From assembly GCA_029959085.1 (NCBI GenBank), contig JARWIR010000011.1:8991840-9055839 (forward strand): a stretch of 64,000 nt of DNA. The letters are read 5' to 3'. The translations under genes were made by a program, and so were the position numbers. The stretch's first letter is position 1. Every line of letters begins with the position of its first letter. The notes beneath the pieces are model-generated. The model did not search any database. It was not told where the DNA came from and saw nothing but the letters and a program-made list of their open reading frames with translations. The stretch is from Nemophila menziesii (Eukaryota > Streptophyta > Magnoliopsida > Boraginales > Hydrophyllaceae). Shown piece after piece: positions 11,544 to 23,184 of this stretch.

Positions 11544-13022
11544 AGTGCAAATAAACACCCTAAGCTGAGCACGGTTCTGCAAGTATACAGATCGTATGCA
11601 AGTTTTAATGAATAATTAGAATTCGTTCCTCAGGGACTACGAAGGTTAAGAAGAACTTATGCAAATATTCAAGTGCAGATAATTAAGCTAGAATAAATAA
11701 TACGCAAGTAGAAAGAAGAGATAGATAGATATTTATTTGGTTTTTAAATAATAAAACTAAACTACTAAATTAAAGACAGAAAATAAATAAAAGAAAAGAA
11801 AAGAAGATAGTATGAAAGTTAAGCTTGAGTAATTAGCAAGTAATCCCCACTAGTTTTGCCGTTCTAAACATGTAAGGGTGAATTATGTAGTATTTCAATA
11901 ATCGGTTCCAATTGCGCTAGGTAGTTTTAAATAGGATTTACCTGTGTCAATAAGGAGTCCTAAGCAAACTGTTCCTGCAATTGGTAAATAGCAATATATA
12001 CTAAACCATGATGATTATCTAGTTAGGTTGATTTGTCAGATCTAAACCGAATACTAGACGTTATGTGCTAAAATGTAATTAAACACCGTTGTCAATGGTG
12101 ACCTAACTACTAGATGGTAATTCTATATGGGCGCGCTTCCACAAGAACACAGAATATAAATCTAAACACATATATAGAGAATAAAAACAATAATTCAATT
12201 TAAAACATATAATTCCCAAATTAGATAGATGTCAACCAAAACTAGGGTTCATACATATATGCTAAAAACTCAAGCTAATAGAAATTAGTTCATACTAAGA
12301 AAAGAAAAGAAAAGAATGACAGAATTGAAGGTTGAAGGAGACATAATTGTAGCACAGCTCATTCCAGACTTCTCTTCTTGTGTTGTAGCTTCTTCCTGAC
12401 CTTAAGGTTTGGTCAAGGATGATTTTCTAATGTTAAGAGGCTGTATTTATAGTGTATAGGTTGACCTAATTCGTTTTCTTGAAGGAAAAGGTAATTATGG
12501 GCTCCTAGCCCAACTCAAATTCGTAGCCCAAAAACATGCAATCAGCCCCGTACTTGTTTTGGTCCTAACAACTTCAATATTTATCCGATCGATGCGTATG
12601 AGTATACCAAATTCATCGTCTCGGAAATATATTCAACTTTGCTCTTGACCGTTTCTCCAAATTCCTCACCGTTTTTATGATATAAGCTGATTTGTGGCCG
12701 TAGGTGCAGAAATTCAGATTTAAGGCAGGTTTTCCTTTTCCATGTTTTTAGCCTTTACTTTCTTATCTTCAATTTCCATGTTTATCTTCTTTCCTTTAGC
12801 TCTTTGAACCAACTTGGACTCTAATTAATTACCATATATCTCTAAAGTTTCACACTAAATAAATAATTAAACCCAATATGCTCTAAAAATAATAATTAAT
12901 TAATTCAAGACCCAAAATAGGAAAGTACACTAATTCAATCTAAAATCGGTCTATAAACTAATAAATACGCCTAAAATGATGTCTCGGAAGTATATTTAAT
13001 TATCACAAATGAGGAGACATCA
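11461..13022 (-). mobile_element. Solo LTR of the D family
   Basis: The minus-strand start TGATGTCTCC is at 13022, with the 46-nt inverted repeat at 13022-12977. The other end, TGCTGTCGCCTAAGGTGTGA, matches the D LTR ends. A perfect 5-bp target duplication, CGTAT, flanks it (11456-11460 and 13023-13027). A TA dinucleotide run of about 53 bp (11488-11540) has expanded near its U5 end. The insertion splits the word array from the integrase remnant. Confidence 0.92.
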
Positions 13023-13027
13023 CGTAT

Positions 13028-13253
13028 GAAGGTATGGTTTACCGTGGCTGCTTTCCTCCTTCATTAATTATCACATGCATCCAAAGACAATCTTCTACCC
13101 TCCTTTTTTGCGTAATATACACAAAGTAATTGTCATTTTACACTAAATTACTGAAAAATACAATAAATAAAATTAAACTGTGGGTTGTGTTCCATCAACA
13201 CTTTTTCTTTAAGTCATTAAGTTCAATGTATTACCTAAGATATCACTCGGCCT
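13028..13253 (-). other. 3' untranslated part of the pol remnant's element
   Basis: Joins the integrase end to the word array once the solo LTR is removed. It is non-coding. Confidence 0.35.
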
Positions 13254-14885
13254 TGAGGATGTACACGAAATTCCCTCGATTAACATCCTTGACTCCGTGG
13301 TATATATTCAACCGATGATTATTTACCATAAAGGTCTAGTTCTCTCTTCGGTTCTCTACTTCAATGGATCCATGAGGCATGACCTTAATAACAATGAAAA
13401 GGCCTGACCATCTCGAACTCAACTTGCTTGAATAGTTACTTTACTTGTAGTTGTACTTAAGGACCTTTTGTTCCACTTCTAACTTCTTCTCTTAGATTCG
13501 ATTGTCATGCCACTTATTTGTCTTTTCATTGTACAACTTGGCACTCTCATAGGCATAGAACCAAAACTCATCACGTTCATTTAATTTCATCATTATTTGT
13601 TCAACAGTTGGTTGTTTGTCTAATCTTAGCTCCTTGATCACTCAATATGCACTAAAATTAAGCTTAAATGTTAAATGGCATGCCTTACTATTAGCCATTT
13701 AAGACGGAGATGCTCATATGGGTGTCTTGAATGCAGTTATATACACCTGTAGAGAATTGTCGAGTGTCATCGACAAATTGTTCCTCGTTGATCACGGATC
13801 TTCTCAAGTATGGATTTGGTCTCGGTTAGAGACCTCAACTTGACCATTTTTTTGTGTATAATATGCCATGGAAACCCGATGTCTCATCCCATACTTGACT
13901 AACAACACTTTCAAGTAGTTTCTCACAAAATGCGTTAATAATAACTCTCGGAGTTCTATGCCTTGTAAAAATGTGTGACTTCAAGAACTTGATCACTACT
14001 CATAAATCATTCGTCGATAGTGCCACGACTTCAACCCATTTGGACACATAGTCTACCGTTATTAAGATATATTGATTACCATGGATGAAACGTATGGTCC
14101 AATGAAATCAATATCACATACATTAAAAATCTCCATTTCTATCACAGTATTTAGTGGAATCTCTTGCACTATTTCACGTATTTGTGTAAAATCTTATAGA
14201 TGGAAGGCCAATAGATTCCGGATTAAAAAACCTTTGTTGTCGTTATATCACCCTTAAAGTAACCTTCGTAAGGTGATTCATGATAAATTGTAATTATCGA
14301 ACGAATATCCTCTATGGTATGTATATCTACGCCATTTGATCACTATATACCTTGAATAGGAACGAGTCATCCCAGAAGTATTGTTTCTCTTGGTGTAATA
14401 ATCTCTTTTTTTATTGAATATCATGGGGAGTACTCCACTAACAATGAAATTCACTATATCTACAAACGATAGAGTAATAGCATTTTGCATCACAAAGAGG
14501 TTTTCATCGGAAAATGCCTCATTTACCAATTTTGGTGTATTGTTGACTTGAGAACCTTCGACGCGAGATAGATGACCCTCCACTTGTTTTTCACTTTCCT
14601 TCCGGTCTTGAATATCAAAATAGAACTCTTGCATTAGAAGTAACCATCTAATAAGTCATGGCTAAGCCCCTTCTTCTCCATGAGATACTTGATGGCCGAT
14701 TGGTTTGTATATACCACAACTTTTTCTCCAAGATGATAGGAAATAAAACTTGTCAAACGCATATCAAACAGTTAATATTTCCTTTTAGGTCATGGAATAG
14801 TAAATTTGTGCACCAGAAAACTCTTACTAGTGTAGTATATAGTGTGAAATACCTTGACCTTGTGTTAAACGGGAAGGTATAAGAT
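13254..14885 (-). pseudogene. Ty3/gypsy pol fragment: RNase H and integrase
   Basis: Reading right to left, the RNase H end appears as GEKVVVYTNQSAIKYLMEKK (about 14720-14640), then MQEFYFDIQDRK and QVEGHLSRVEG (14634-14550). The integrase core follows with [12 protein letters not shown] near 14100, DYVSKW-like and WVEVVALS near 14035, and YYTQKNGQVEVSNRD near 13840. The C-terminal GPY/F-like module has GLFIVIKVMPHGSIEVENRE and NNHRLNIYHG (13400-13280). Many stops and shifts show decay. The reverse transcriptase is missing beyond 14885, so the fragment is truncated. Sequence style fits the Athila/Tat side of plant Ty3/gypsy elements. Confidence 0.88.
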
Positions 14886-15599
14886 GCGGATTTTGGCTTA
14901 GAAATACACTGAATCAGTATGTGTCTAATGGCTGAAAAATGTTGAGATTAATTGTTAGATCCCAGAAAATATGGGTCTAACAAAGAATCAGAAGAAGAGA
15001 AACCAAAAGATGTGATTTATGTATGTTTTTTGGTATGATTCAGTGTGAAAAGAAAGAGAAAATGAAAAGGAGTCTGCAACGGCCAAAACAAAACACTAAG
15101 AAATCAAACTTTTTAGTCAGCGCGTGAGGCGCGTACAAAAAGTAGTTTGACTCTCATTCTTTTTCTTGTTATTTGATGTTTTACACTTTCTTGTCTAGTT
15201 TCTGTGTTTATGATATTTATAGAGCTTTTGTGTATAATGTGTGCGTTAAGTTTTAATAGAATTATTAAAATTAAAGATGATCAGGATTTTAAGAAATGTG
15301 CATCATGTGAACAGTCAATGCTAGGATGGATGGAAGACTATAATCAATAAGGTTTCGGGGGCCGGACCTCAGAAAGGATGGGCTAGTCTCCCTCCACAAG
15401 GATCAAGATCAAATGAACGCGAATTCTATTTCTGTTAAGGGGCAGATACTTCTAACCTCTCACTAACTAATGATCGGGTGAGACACAAATTCTTTAGTTC
15501 AGATTTTTCTAGTAAATAAGAAGATAGGATTCTTGATTATTCATACCTCAATCAAATCATATGGAAAGAGGATACAAATGAAGTTAAATTTTGTTTTCA
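14886..15599. other. Unassigned non-coding DNA
   Basis: No frame or repeat is supported. A GCGCGTGAGGCGCGTAC word near 15122 is the only GC-rich inverted motif. Confidence 0.35.
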
Positions 15600-15942
15600 G
15601 ATTATTACAAACCATTATTTTGTAAACAGGTAGCAAATATTGAACAAATGGAGAAAGGCCACAATAAAAGCGAAATAAATGATTTATTAACCAAATAACC
15701 TACCATAGAAGAAGTGGAGAAAGCAATTGAAGAGATATCTTTATCAGAAGCCCTTGGACCAGATGGGTCAAACGTTAAATTTTATAATTAATCCTGGGAT
15801 ATTATAAAAACCAATGTTTTTCTCATGGTTCAAGAATATTTTTAATAATAATATTTTCTTGGTAAACATTAATGATACTCATATCATCTTAATCCAAAAA
15901 GGTGATGTTCAGGAGAAACTTGGGGACTATAGACCTATCTAG
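15600..15942 (+). pseudogene. LINE (non-LTR) reverse transcriptase fragment
   Basis: Broken frames encode EEVEKAIEEISLSEALGPDG, KFYN then SWDIIKTNVFLMVQEYF, and NDTHIILIQKGDVQEK with LGDYRPI. These match the opening of plant L1-type reverse transcriptases (ALGPDG, then the LIPK and DYRPIS motifs). It stops abruptly after DYRPI at the MITE boundary. Stops and shifts make it a relic. Confidence 0.85.
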
Positions 15943-16534
15943 GAGGGTGTATTTAATTGAGAATATGATGGATTTTTTTGGAATTTAAAAAATCTATAGA
16001 CTTTGAAATTTCATGGATTTTTTAAAATTCAAACAGATTATGCCAGATTCTTTTTAAATCTTGTATACAGTTGAATGAATTTTTATAAATTCCTTATAGT
16101 TTTTGTTAGACTTTGACATACAATTTCTTTTATTTTTTCACAAGAATTAAAAATGCTCTACTCTTAAATGAACTGTATATCAAACCCATATTTTCATATA
16201 CATATTATGAAAAATTAAATAATACTATTTCTAGGTTTATTATCTTAAGGAGGTGAATCACAATAAAATGTGGTTGATGGCAATGGAAGTCATTTAAAAT
16301 GAATTGTTGCAGACTCTATATATTTAATCAATAATTTAAGCTATCAAAGTATATAAAAATAAGGAACCAAATTAGTTATTTACACATCTGACTGGTCTTA
16401 TGTAAGACCAGGATCTTTACCAATGTGTTAATGACTTTAACAATGTTCTGTAATGTTAATTTCATCGAATGAACCCAACTAAGTACTACTTGAAATTGTC
16501 AAAGTAGTAGACTATGTCACACATAATATGTTAT
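15943..16534. mobile_element. Palindromic MITE, left half
   Basis: GAGGGTGTATTTAATTGAGA at 15943 mirrors the right end TCTTAATTGAATACCTC at 44654-44670. Further inside, ATGGATTTTTTAAA on the left matches its inverse on the right, so the unit has long inverted ends. Element A is inserted in the middle. The target duplication of the MITE is unclear. Confidence 0.5.
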
Positions 16535-18109
16535 TGATGTCTCCCTTTTTGTTCTAATTTTATACCCTTAGGAGACATCATTTTAAGTGAATAATTAACT
16601 AATATGATATACTTTTAGTGTTATTTCGTTATATTCCATTTTCTCTCGTTGGAATTTATTATATTTCATTTTTAAAGATTTTGCACGTTAAATGTTTGTT
16701 TTTAATGCAAAGTTTGTAGGTCCATGGATGCTACGGAGCATCAATACAAGGAGAGGAATCGAGAATTAAAGTCTTAGATCGAGTAGAGAAGTCAAAGGCG
16801 AGAAAAGATATCCTGAAGAGTTGACTAGGAAAGCTGCAAATCTGGAAGGATGATGTTAATTGCTGATTTTGAGCTACATAGACGTGGATTCAGCCTTTAG
16901 GTCGTGAAATAGTTTTATTTCTTATTGAGTTAGGAAGATTTAGCAACTAAAATGGGTCAATTTTGAATTTATTTGAGGAAGTCACCGCCATTTTAGTAAC
17001 AGCTGTACATCAGTTACAAGATTTCATATTTGGACTTGGGGTTTTATTCATTTAACCTAATCCTCTTAATTAGACAATCCGATTTCGTCACTATATATAT
17101 GCCTTTAGACCTTATTATTTAGCACCTCTCACTTTATTCTTCAAATTAAATCATCTTTAGAAGAGAGCGTCCAGAGGAGAAGCAAAAGCAGGAGTTGGAG
17201 AAAATTATTCTTCCAACTACAGTCATATTCAATCCTTTAATTAGGTTCTTCATTTTATTTTTGTAAATGATAATGAATAGTTTGTCTTCTAATTTAGTTT
17301 TTAATTACATTATGAGCTAAATACTTTGAGTGCTTGAGAATCGCAATTATGGGTTAAGCCCTTATTTATTAAATTGATGTTATTCTGAATTCGGGTTTGT
17401 TAAATTTAATTTAAATTGGGTATTTCGTATTGACTATTATCGCATGTTAATTTACTATTTTTATTCTGGCCAATTAGAAATAGGATTGAGTAATTAGGCT
17501 ATTCACTTTGGTGGGGAAGTGATCACCTTGATGGGGGGGTGTTAATTACGGACCTAGGTAATAGACGTGTGGTATTCTTCAATGACCCTGACGGGCTTGA
17601 CTAACCACATAGCCAATTGGGTAAGAGACTAAAACCATTCGAAAGTAGGTATAATCGCCCTGACGGGGTTTATAATACTGTAGGATAGCTCCTAAGTACA
17701 CCCGGACGGGGGTTAGGACATTACAGAGTCCCGACTAATACATAAATACCAATTTAGCCCTTAAACATTATATAAATATAGGTAGATCCCTTGCGAGCCT
17801 CAAGTACACTTTCTCATTCTTGCATCTACTCATATTTACTTTACTTGCGTTTTATTTATTTGCATTAGCTAAATTAGTATTTTATTTGCATCTTAGCTCT
17901 TAAACAACAAAAACCAAACAAGCTTTATATCTTTTACTTTTTCGTATTAGCAATTACTACTACTAGTCTATTAAACACTTGGGTTATACCAGTCTGATCC
18001 CTGAGAACGAAATACCAATTATCGGTTTATTACTTGAACGACCCGTACACTTGCGGTCTGTGAGTCCTAATCTTTGTCGCATTACTTTATAACACACAAG
18101 GACCCACCA
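16535..18109 (+). repeat. Element A 5' LTR
   Basis: Runs TG to CA, 1575 bp. It opens with the 46-nt inverted repeat TGATGTCTCC to GGAGACATCA (16535-16580). A TATA box (CTATATATAT) lies near 17091. CCCTGACGGGG-type words lie at about 17527-17712 in the downstream half. Confidence 0.95.
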
Positions 18110-18115
18110 AGTTTT

Positions 18116-18133
18116 TGGCGCCGCTGCCGGGGA
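18116..18133 (+). promoter_or_regulatory. Element A primer binding site, tRNA-Asp
   Basis: TGGCGCCGCTGCCGGGGA lies 6 nt (AGTTTT) after the LTR. It complements the 3' end of plant tRNA-Asp with one mismatch. Confidence 0.92.
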
Positions 18134-18239
18134 CGGTAGCGTGTGACCACGGTGTTAATCCTTTAGTGTTTAATTGCATTTTTATTTTTCAGTTTTACAC
18201 TTTTTGTGTTCTTCCTTTTTCAGGTTTATAGATTTGGTG

Positions 18240-20782
18240 TATGCTCGATAACCTCGAGTTGTTAGTCAAAGAAGAAAACAAAAGAAAGAAATAATGAAAA
18301 GCAAAAGCAAAGGAGGAGAAATTAGCCAAAGAAGCTGAAATGGATGAAGAAGATTTCAACCTCCTGTTCAACAAGCTCAACCCCAGATTAATAATGATCC
18401 ATGGTTCCTAAATGGACCTGAACAAGCTCCATACCACACTCCTGCTCTTGGGATTGGTCCAATAGATATTAATGTCGCGAGATACAGATCCGATCCTGGT
18501 ATGTTATCTCAATTTTATAATTATGGAAATTTCCGAGGAGCACCTAGAGAAGATCCAATTCGTGCAGTACAGAAATTCATGCAGATATGCGATTCATATA
18601 TAACACAAGGTGTGACTAGAGAACAAATGTATTTTGCGAATTTTAGATTCTTTGTGATAGATGCAGCTAGTGAGTGGCATGATTCGCAAGAACCAGGAAC
18701 GATTACTAATTGGGATGAGCTTCAAACAACATTTTTCTATAGATACTACCCAACCAACATGAGATTGAATGCAAAAATTGCTCTCACATCCTTTGAGCAA
18801 GAACAAGTAGAAACTTTGGGTAGAAGTTGGACCAGATTCCAGTTATGCTTGAGAAGAGTTCCTTATCATGGCCTTACAGAACCGCAAACAATAAAAATAT
18901 TCTATAAAGGCCTTCATGGACAATCAAGAAAAGACTTAGACCTGCTTTGTGGTGGTGGATTTTTATAGGTACAACTATTTCACGCCAAAGTTATTTTGAA
19001 AAGAACAATATAGAACGATATGGGTTGGAACACCGTGAGAACACCAAGTCGAGGTGGAGTTTATAGAGAGAGTAATGCTGAAATCGTTGAGAAATTCTCT
19101 TTGTTAAAAAATAAATTGAAGAATACATTAGAGCAACAATTGAAACAACTTACTTTAGATGTTAAAGAAGGTTTTTCAGGTAGAAAAGAAGATGTTAAAG
19201 TTACACATGAAATATATGGATGTTCTTATTGTGGTGTACATGATCATGAATGGGAGAACTGTCAAAACAATCAAGAATCCGTAATGTTTGTTTCCAACCA
19301 AGGGAACTACAATTCAGGTGGTCAAGGGTATCAACCAATAGAAACCATCCGGGTTTCCAATATTCCAATCCAAGTGGGGCAGATAATCCAACTCATGCTT
19401 ATCAGCCACGCCCCCAAGGTAATAACTGTCAACCAAGACCACAGAATAACTACCAAGGGGACAAGGTTACAGAATTCAAGTTCAGAGACAACCTCTTCGA
19501 GATACCTACAATGAAGCTATGAATCAGAAAGATTTATCTACTTAACCTCAAGAAGGTGCGTTAGATATTAATCAAACATTACAACAATTAATCGCCCTTC
19601 AAACAAAAGCACACCAAGATCAACAACCTTCTGCTGCAGCAATAAAGATGTGAGAAAACCAATTGGCTCAGATGGCAAAACAGTTACAGCAGCGTCCACA
19701 AGGAAAATTACCCAGTGATACAGAGGCCCCTATCCAATACGAAGATTGTAATGCTATCTCTCTCAAAAGTGGTAAGAAGCTCCCATCACCATCTTTTCCC
19801 GTTATGAAAGAAAAAAAAACAACTGTAAAATCGAAAACGGTAGAGGATGTGGTGGAGAAAGAAGATAAACCAGAAACAGAAGAGGTGGAAGTTGAGAAAA
19901 TTCCAGAAAAGTCAAAGAAGAAAGATGTTGTGGTGGAAGTAAACCTCCCTCCTCCATCTTTTCCCTCAAGAGTTCAGAATAAAGGAGATATGGCCGAATA
20001 TCAGAAATTCATGAGTATAGTGAGTAAGCTCAACATTAGTATGCCTTTGTTAGAAGCTATCAAGGGAGTACCAAATATTTGAAATTCCTGAAAAGAGTTA
20101 TCACCAACAAGCGCCAATATCTTGAGAATGAAATGATAGGTCTGCCAGAAGAATGTAGTGCCATATGCCAAAGTAAGTTGCCACCTAAACTACTTGCCCC
20201 TTGGAGTTTCACTATTCCTATTTCTGTTGGTGATGAATGGCAAGGGAAAGCTTTATGTGATTTGGGTGCGAGTTTTAATCTCATGCCTAGATCAATTTTT
20301 GAGAAGTTGAAGATAGGAAATGCGAAACCGACCTCTATGGTCTTGCAAATGGCTGATAGATCCCTCGCACATCTAGAGGGAAGAATAGAAGATGTCCTTG
20401 TCAAGGCAGGTAATTTAATTTTTCCCGTTGATTTTATTATACTTGATTACGACGTGGATAGGAACGTCCCCATTATCTTGGGAAGACCATTCCTAGCCAC
20501 AGGGCGTACTCTTATTGATGTAGAGAATGGAGAATTAATCATGCGTATCCAAGACGAGGAGGTAAAGTTCAATGTGTTTAGGCCAATAAAGTTCCTAGAT
20601 TCCAAGGAGGAATGATTCCGGTTGGAGACCACTGAACAAGGAAAGAAAGAACCAACCAAGGTAGTGGAAATCTTAGGAATGGAGGAGAAAAGGCTAAGAA
20701 AGAAACCACCTAATAAATCTCCTCTAGGTCCTAAATAAAACCCACACCTTGATCGTGCAAAGAAGAAAGGTAAGGAACGTGC
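18240..20782 (+). pseudogene. Element A gag and retropepsin-like region
   Basis: The start ATG at about 18240 aligns with that of element B, but the N-terminus is shortened and out of frame. 18501-18965 encodes the gag capsid domain (Retrotrans_gag type) with EDPIRAVQKFMQICDSYITQ and SEWHDSQEPG, ended by TAG where B has CAG. The next segment has an intact CCHC knuckle, CSYCGVHDHEWENC (19221-19262). A frameshift near 19330 and another near 20078 follow. 20079-20615 encodes the protease-like domain with CDLGASFNLMP (20256 on) and IILGRPFLATG. Retropepsins normally have D-T/S-G; DLGAS is common in this plant group. No reverse transcriptase follows. Confidence 0.9.
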
Positions 20783-20783
20783 C

Positions 20784-21032
20784 ATGAAAGTTCCAAAAGA
20801 ACCTAAGAAAGGAAGAAAGAAGGAGAATATCAGAGTAGGAGATGAAGTCTCATTGAAAAGACCTAAACCTCCTCAAAAAGCGCGTAAATCCAATGGTTCT
20901 TGGCATGGACTATTCACGGTCACACATATTATCTCTGAGAAACTAGTTGGAATCAAATCCAAGGGATGCAAATTTAGAATAGAAAATGTTGATAACCTTA
21001 CTCACTGCTTGGGAGGTTACGTTACGGAATGA
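20784..21032 (+). pseudogene. Element A integrase C-terminal-like tail
   Basis: VGDEVSLKRP, then SWHGLFTVTHIISEKLVGIK, then FRIENVDNLTHCLGGY matches the layout of the GPY/F module that ends Ty3/gypsy integrases (GD-V, W-GPF-V, then a hydrophobic strand). It follows the protease region directly, which is what a deletion of reverse transcriptase, RNase H and integrase core would leave. A conserved GACGTTAAACAAAAG lies just after the stop. Confidence 0.6.
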
Positions 21033-21264
21033 TGCATGAGGTAACCCGTCGAGCTTAACGACGTTAAACAAAAGCCATTTCAATTGTATATTAGTTTATT
21101 GCTTTAATGTCTTTAAAAAACTTAGTGTGAATTAGAGTAATTGTAATTTATTTAGTTTTTATTTTTTAAGAAATGAGGAAGGTTGGTGTTTTTGATTATT
21201 ACAGGAGTAAAGGTCTTGAATTTAGGGTAGGTAATGCGAAAAAGAATGAAAAAATTTGGTTGTC

Positions 21265-21600
21265 AAAACAGGAGACAAACGGGAACCCGGTTATGGAGCT
21301 GTAGCCCCCCAACTTTCTGACCTATGCGGTGGAGACACAAGGTGTTCACTGCGTTTGAAGTCGCGCCCAACGACAGCCACCGGGAACCCGGTTGGTCACT
21401 AACCGGAAACCCGGTTATCAGTAACTTCGGAAGATCATAACTTGATGCTCGGAGGTCGGAATTAACTTTTTATTGAGCCTAAACCGCTTATTTTTCAAGA
21501 TCTATCTAATGGCGAAGTCAAAATATTCTGATAAACAGCTCAAACTCTCTGACCTATGCGGTGGAGACACAGACCGTTGGTGCGAAATGAAGAAAAACAA
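21265..21600 (+). repeat. Element A word array, first part
   Basis: GGGAACCCGGTT at 21281, ACCGGGAACCCGGTT at 21379 and AACCGGAAACCCGGTT at 21401. A linking phrase CTGACCTATGCGGTGGAGACAC recurs near 21319 and 21550. The array is cut by element C. Confidence 0.8.
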
Positions 21601-21619
21601 AATTTTGAGAAAAATGGTA

Positions 21620-23148
21620 TGGTGTCGCCTAGGGTGTTAGAAAAATAAGATAAATATAAGCCAGAAAACAATTCACTTTCAACCTAGACAAGCACGGTAC
21701 TGCAAGTATAACAGGACGTATGCAAGTTTTAATGATAAGTTAGATTCGTTCTCAGGGACTTAGTTTGTTATACGAATGAGCAGAAATAACGAGTAGAAAG
21801 TAATTAATTAAAAGACAGAAAGTAAAGAGTGAATAATTCGAAATTACTAATTAAACTAAGAAAAATAAAAGACAATAAAATAAATACGACGAAATATGAG
21901 ATGAGAAGTATAGCTTAGGTTTTGCTAGTATGCACTAATCCTTCTAATTCTTTCTAACAAATCTAGTTAATAAGAGAGATAATTAGCTCTTAGATATTTA
22001 GTCAGGATTCTAAATTCCCATACCTTAGACCTATAGAGTGACTAAGGGGGCTACAGACACATCATGAGGCAGCCTAAACCTAGGGTAATCAAGCGCCACC
22101 AAGGCCCTAAGCAATTCAATTCCAAACATGATGATAGTGATTAAAATATACCCTAATGACAATCTAGCAAGAATTAGTGTTGTCAAGACCAATATCGACA
22201 CCAGACGTTATGTGGTGTTTTAATAATTAGACACTCAGTTAAGATGAACATCTAACTACTATTAAGAAAGCCTAAAGTGATCAGTTCTAGGACAGACAAT
22301 AATTCAAAACACATAAACAAATATATAGGTAAGAAGCTAATATCAGATTAAAACATATAATTCCCAAAGAAACTTAGATAGAAAGAAAATAGAATTCATA
22401 GATTATACATGATACAAAACCCAAGCTATGGGAAAATTAGTTCATACCTGAACGAAATAAACTAAAAGAAATAATGAAAGACTTCATCTTGCTCTCTACA
22501 ATAATTCTGATGATAATAAACCTAAAGACTAATTACTATGAGGCAAGGATGATTTACAAGTGATATAAGGGTGTATTTATAGGTGTATAGAAGCCCTATT
22601 TCGTTTTCTTGAAGGAGAAGGTAAGTAGTGGAGCCCAACTCAAATTCATAACCCTAAAATATGGAATTAGACCCGTTTTTTTTTTGGTCCTAACAGCTTT
22701 AATTCTTATCCGTTTGACGCGTATGAGTAGTCGAAATTCATCATATCGGAAAGATATTTAACTTTTCTCTTGACCGTTTCTACAAATTCCTCACTGATTT
22801 TGAGATATAAGCTGATTTGTGGTCGTGGGTGGTGAAATTCAGGATTATGGCAGCTTTTACTTTTCCATATTTTTAGCTTTTCTTTCCTTATCTCCAATTT
22901 CCATGCTAATCTCTTTCCTTATCTCTTAGTCTTTGACTTGGATTTTAATTAATCTCCATAATTATCTTCAAAGCTTCACATTAAATAAATAATTAAACCC
23001 AATATACTCTAAAAATAATAATTTACTAAATCAAGACTCGAAATAGGAAAGTGTAGTATTTCTCAAGAAAACCGACTAGAAAGATTTCTAAACCACTAAA
23101 AATGATGTCTCGGACTACTATTAATTCATGAAAACTGAGGAGACATCA
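21620..23148 (-). repeat. Element C 3' LTR
   Basis: 1529 bp, matching the split copy at 29706-40082. The 46-nt inverted repeat is at 23148-23103. A minus-strand TATA-like box (CCTATAAATAC) lies near 22580. Confidence 0.94.
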
Positions 23149-23184
23149 AGACCCCCAACTCAAAGTTGTATCTTTCCAATACAA
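23149..23184 (-). promoter_or_regulatory. Element C PPT and upstream hairpin
   Basis: The 17-nt PPT CTTTGAGTTGGGGGTCT (23165-23149) abuts the LTR. Before it, the 19-nt stem-loop TTGTATTGGAAAGATACAA (23184-23166) keeps 6 outer pairs. Its inner pairs have decayed compared with D. Confidence 0.8.

Noticed and set aside
20060..20404. Minus-strand frames over the protease region of A and B
   Set aside because: Shadows of the sense coding sequence; the sense frame has the recognised domains.
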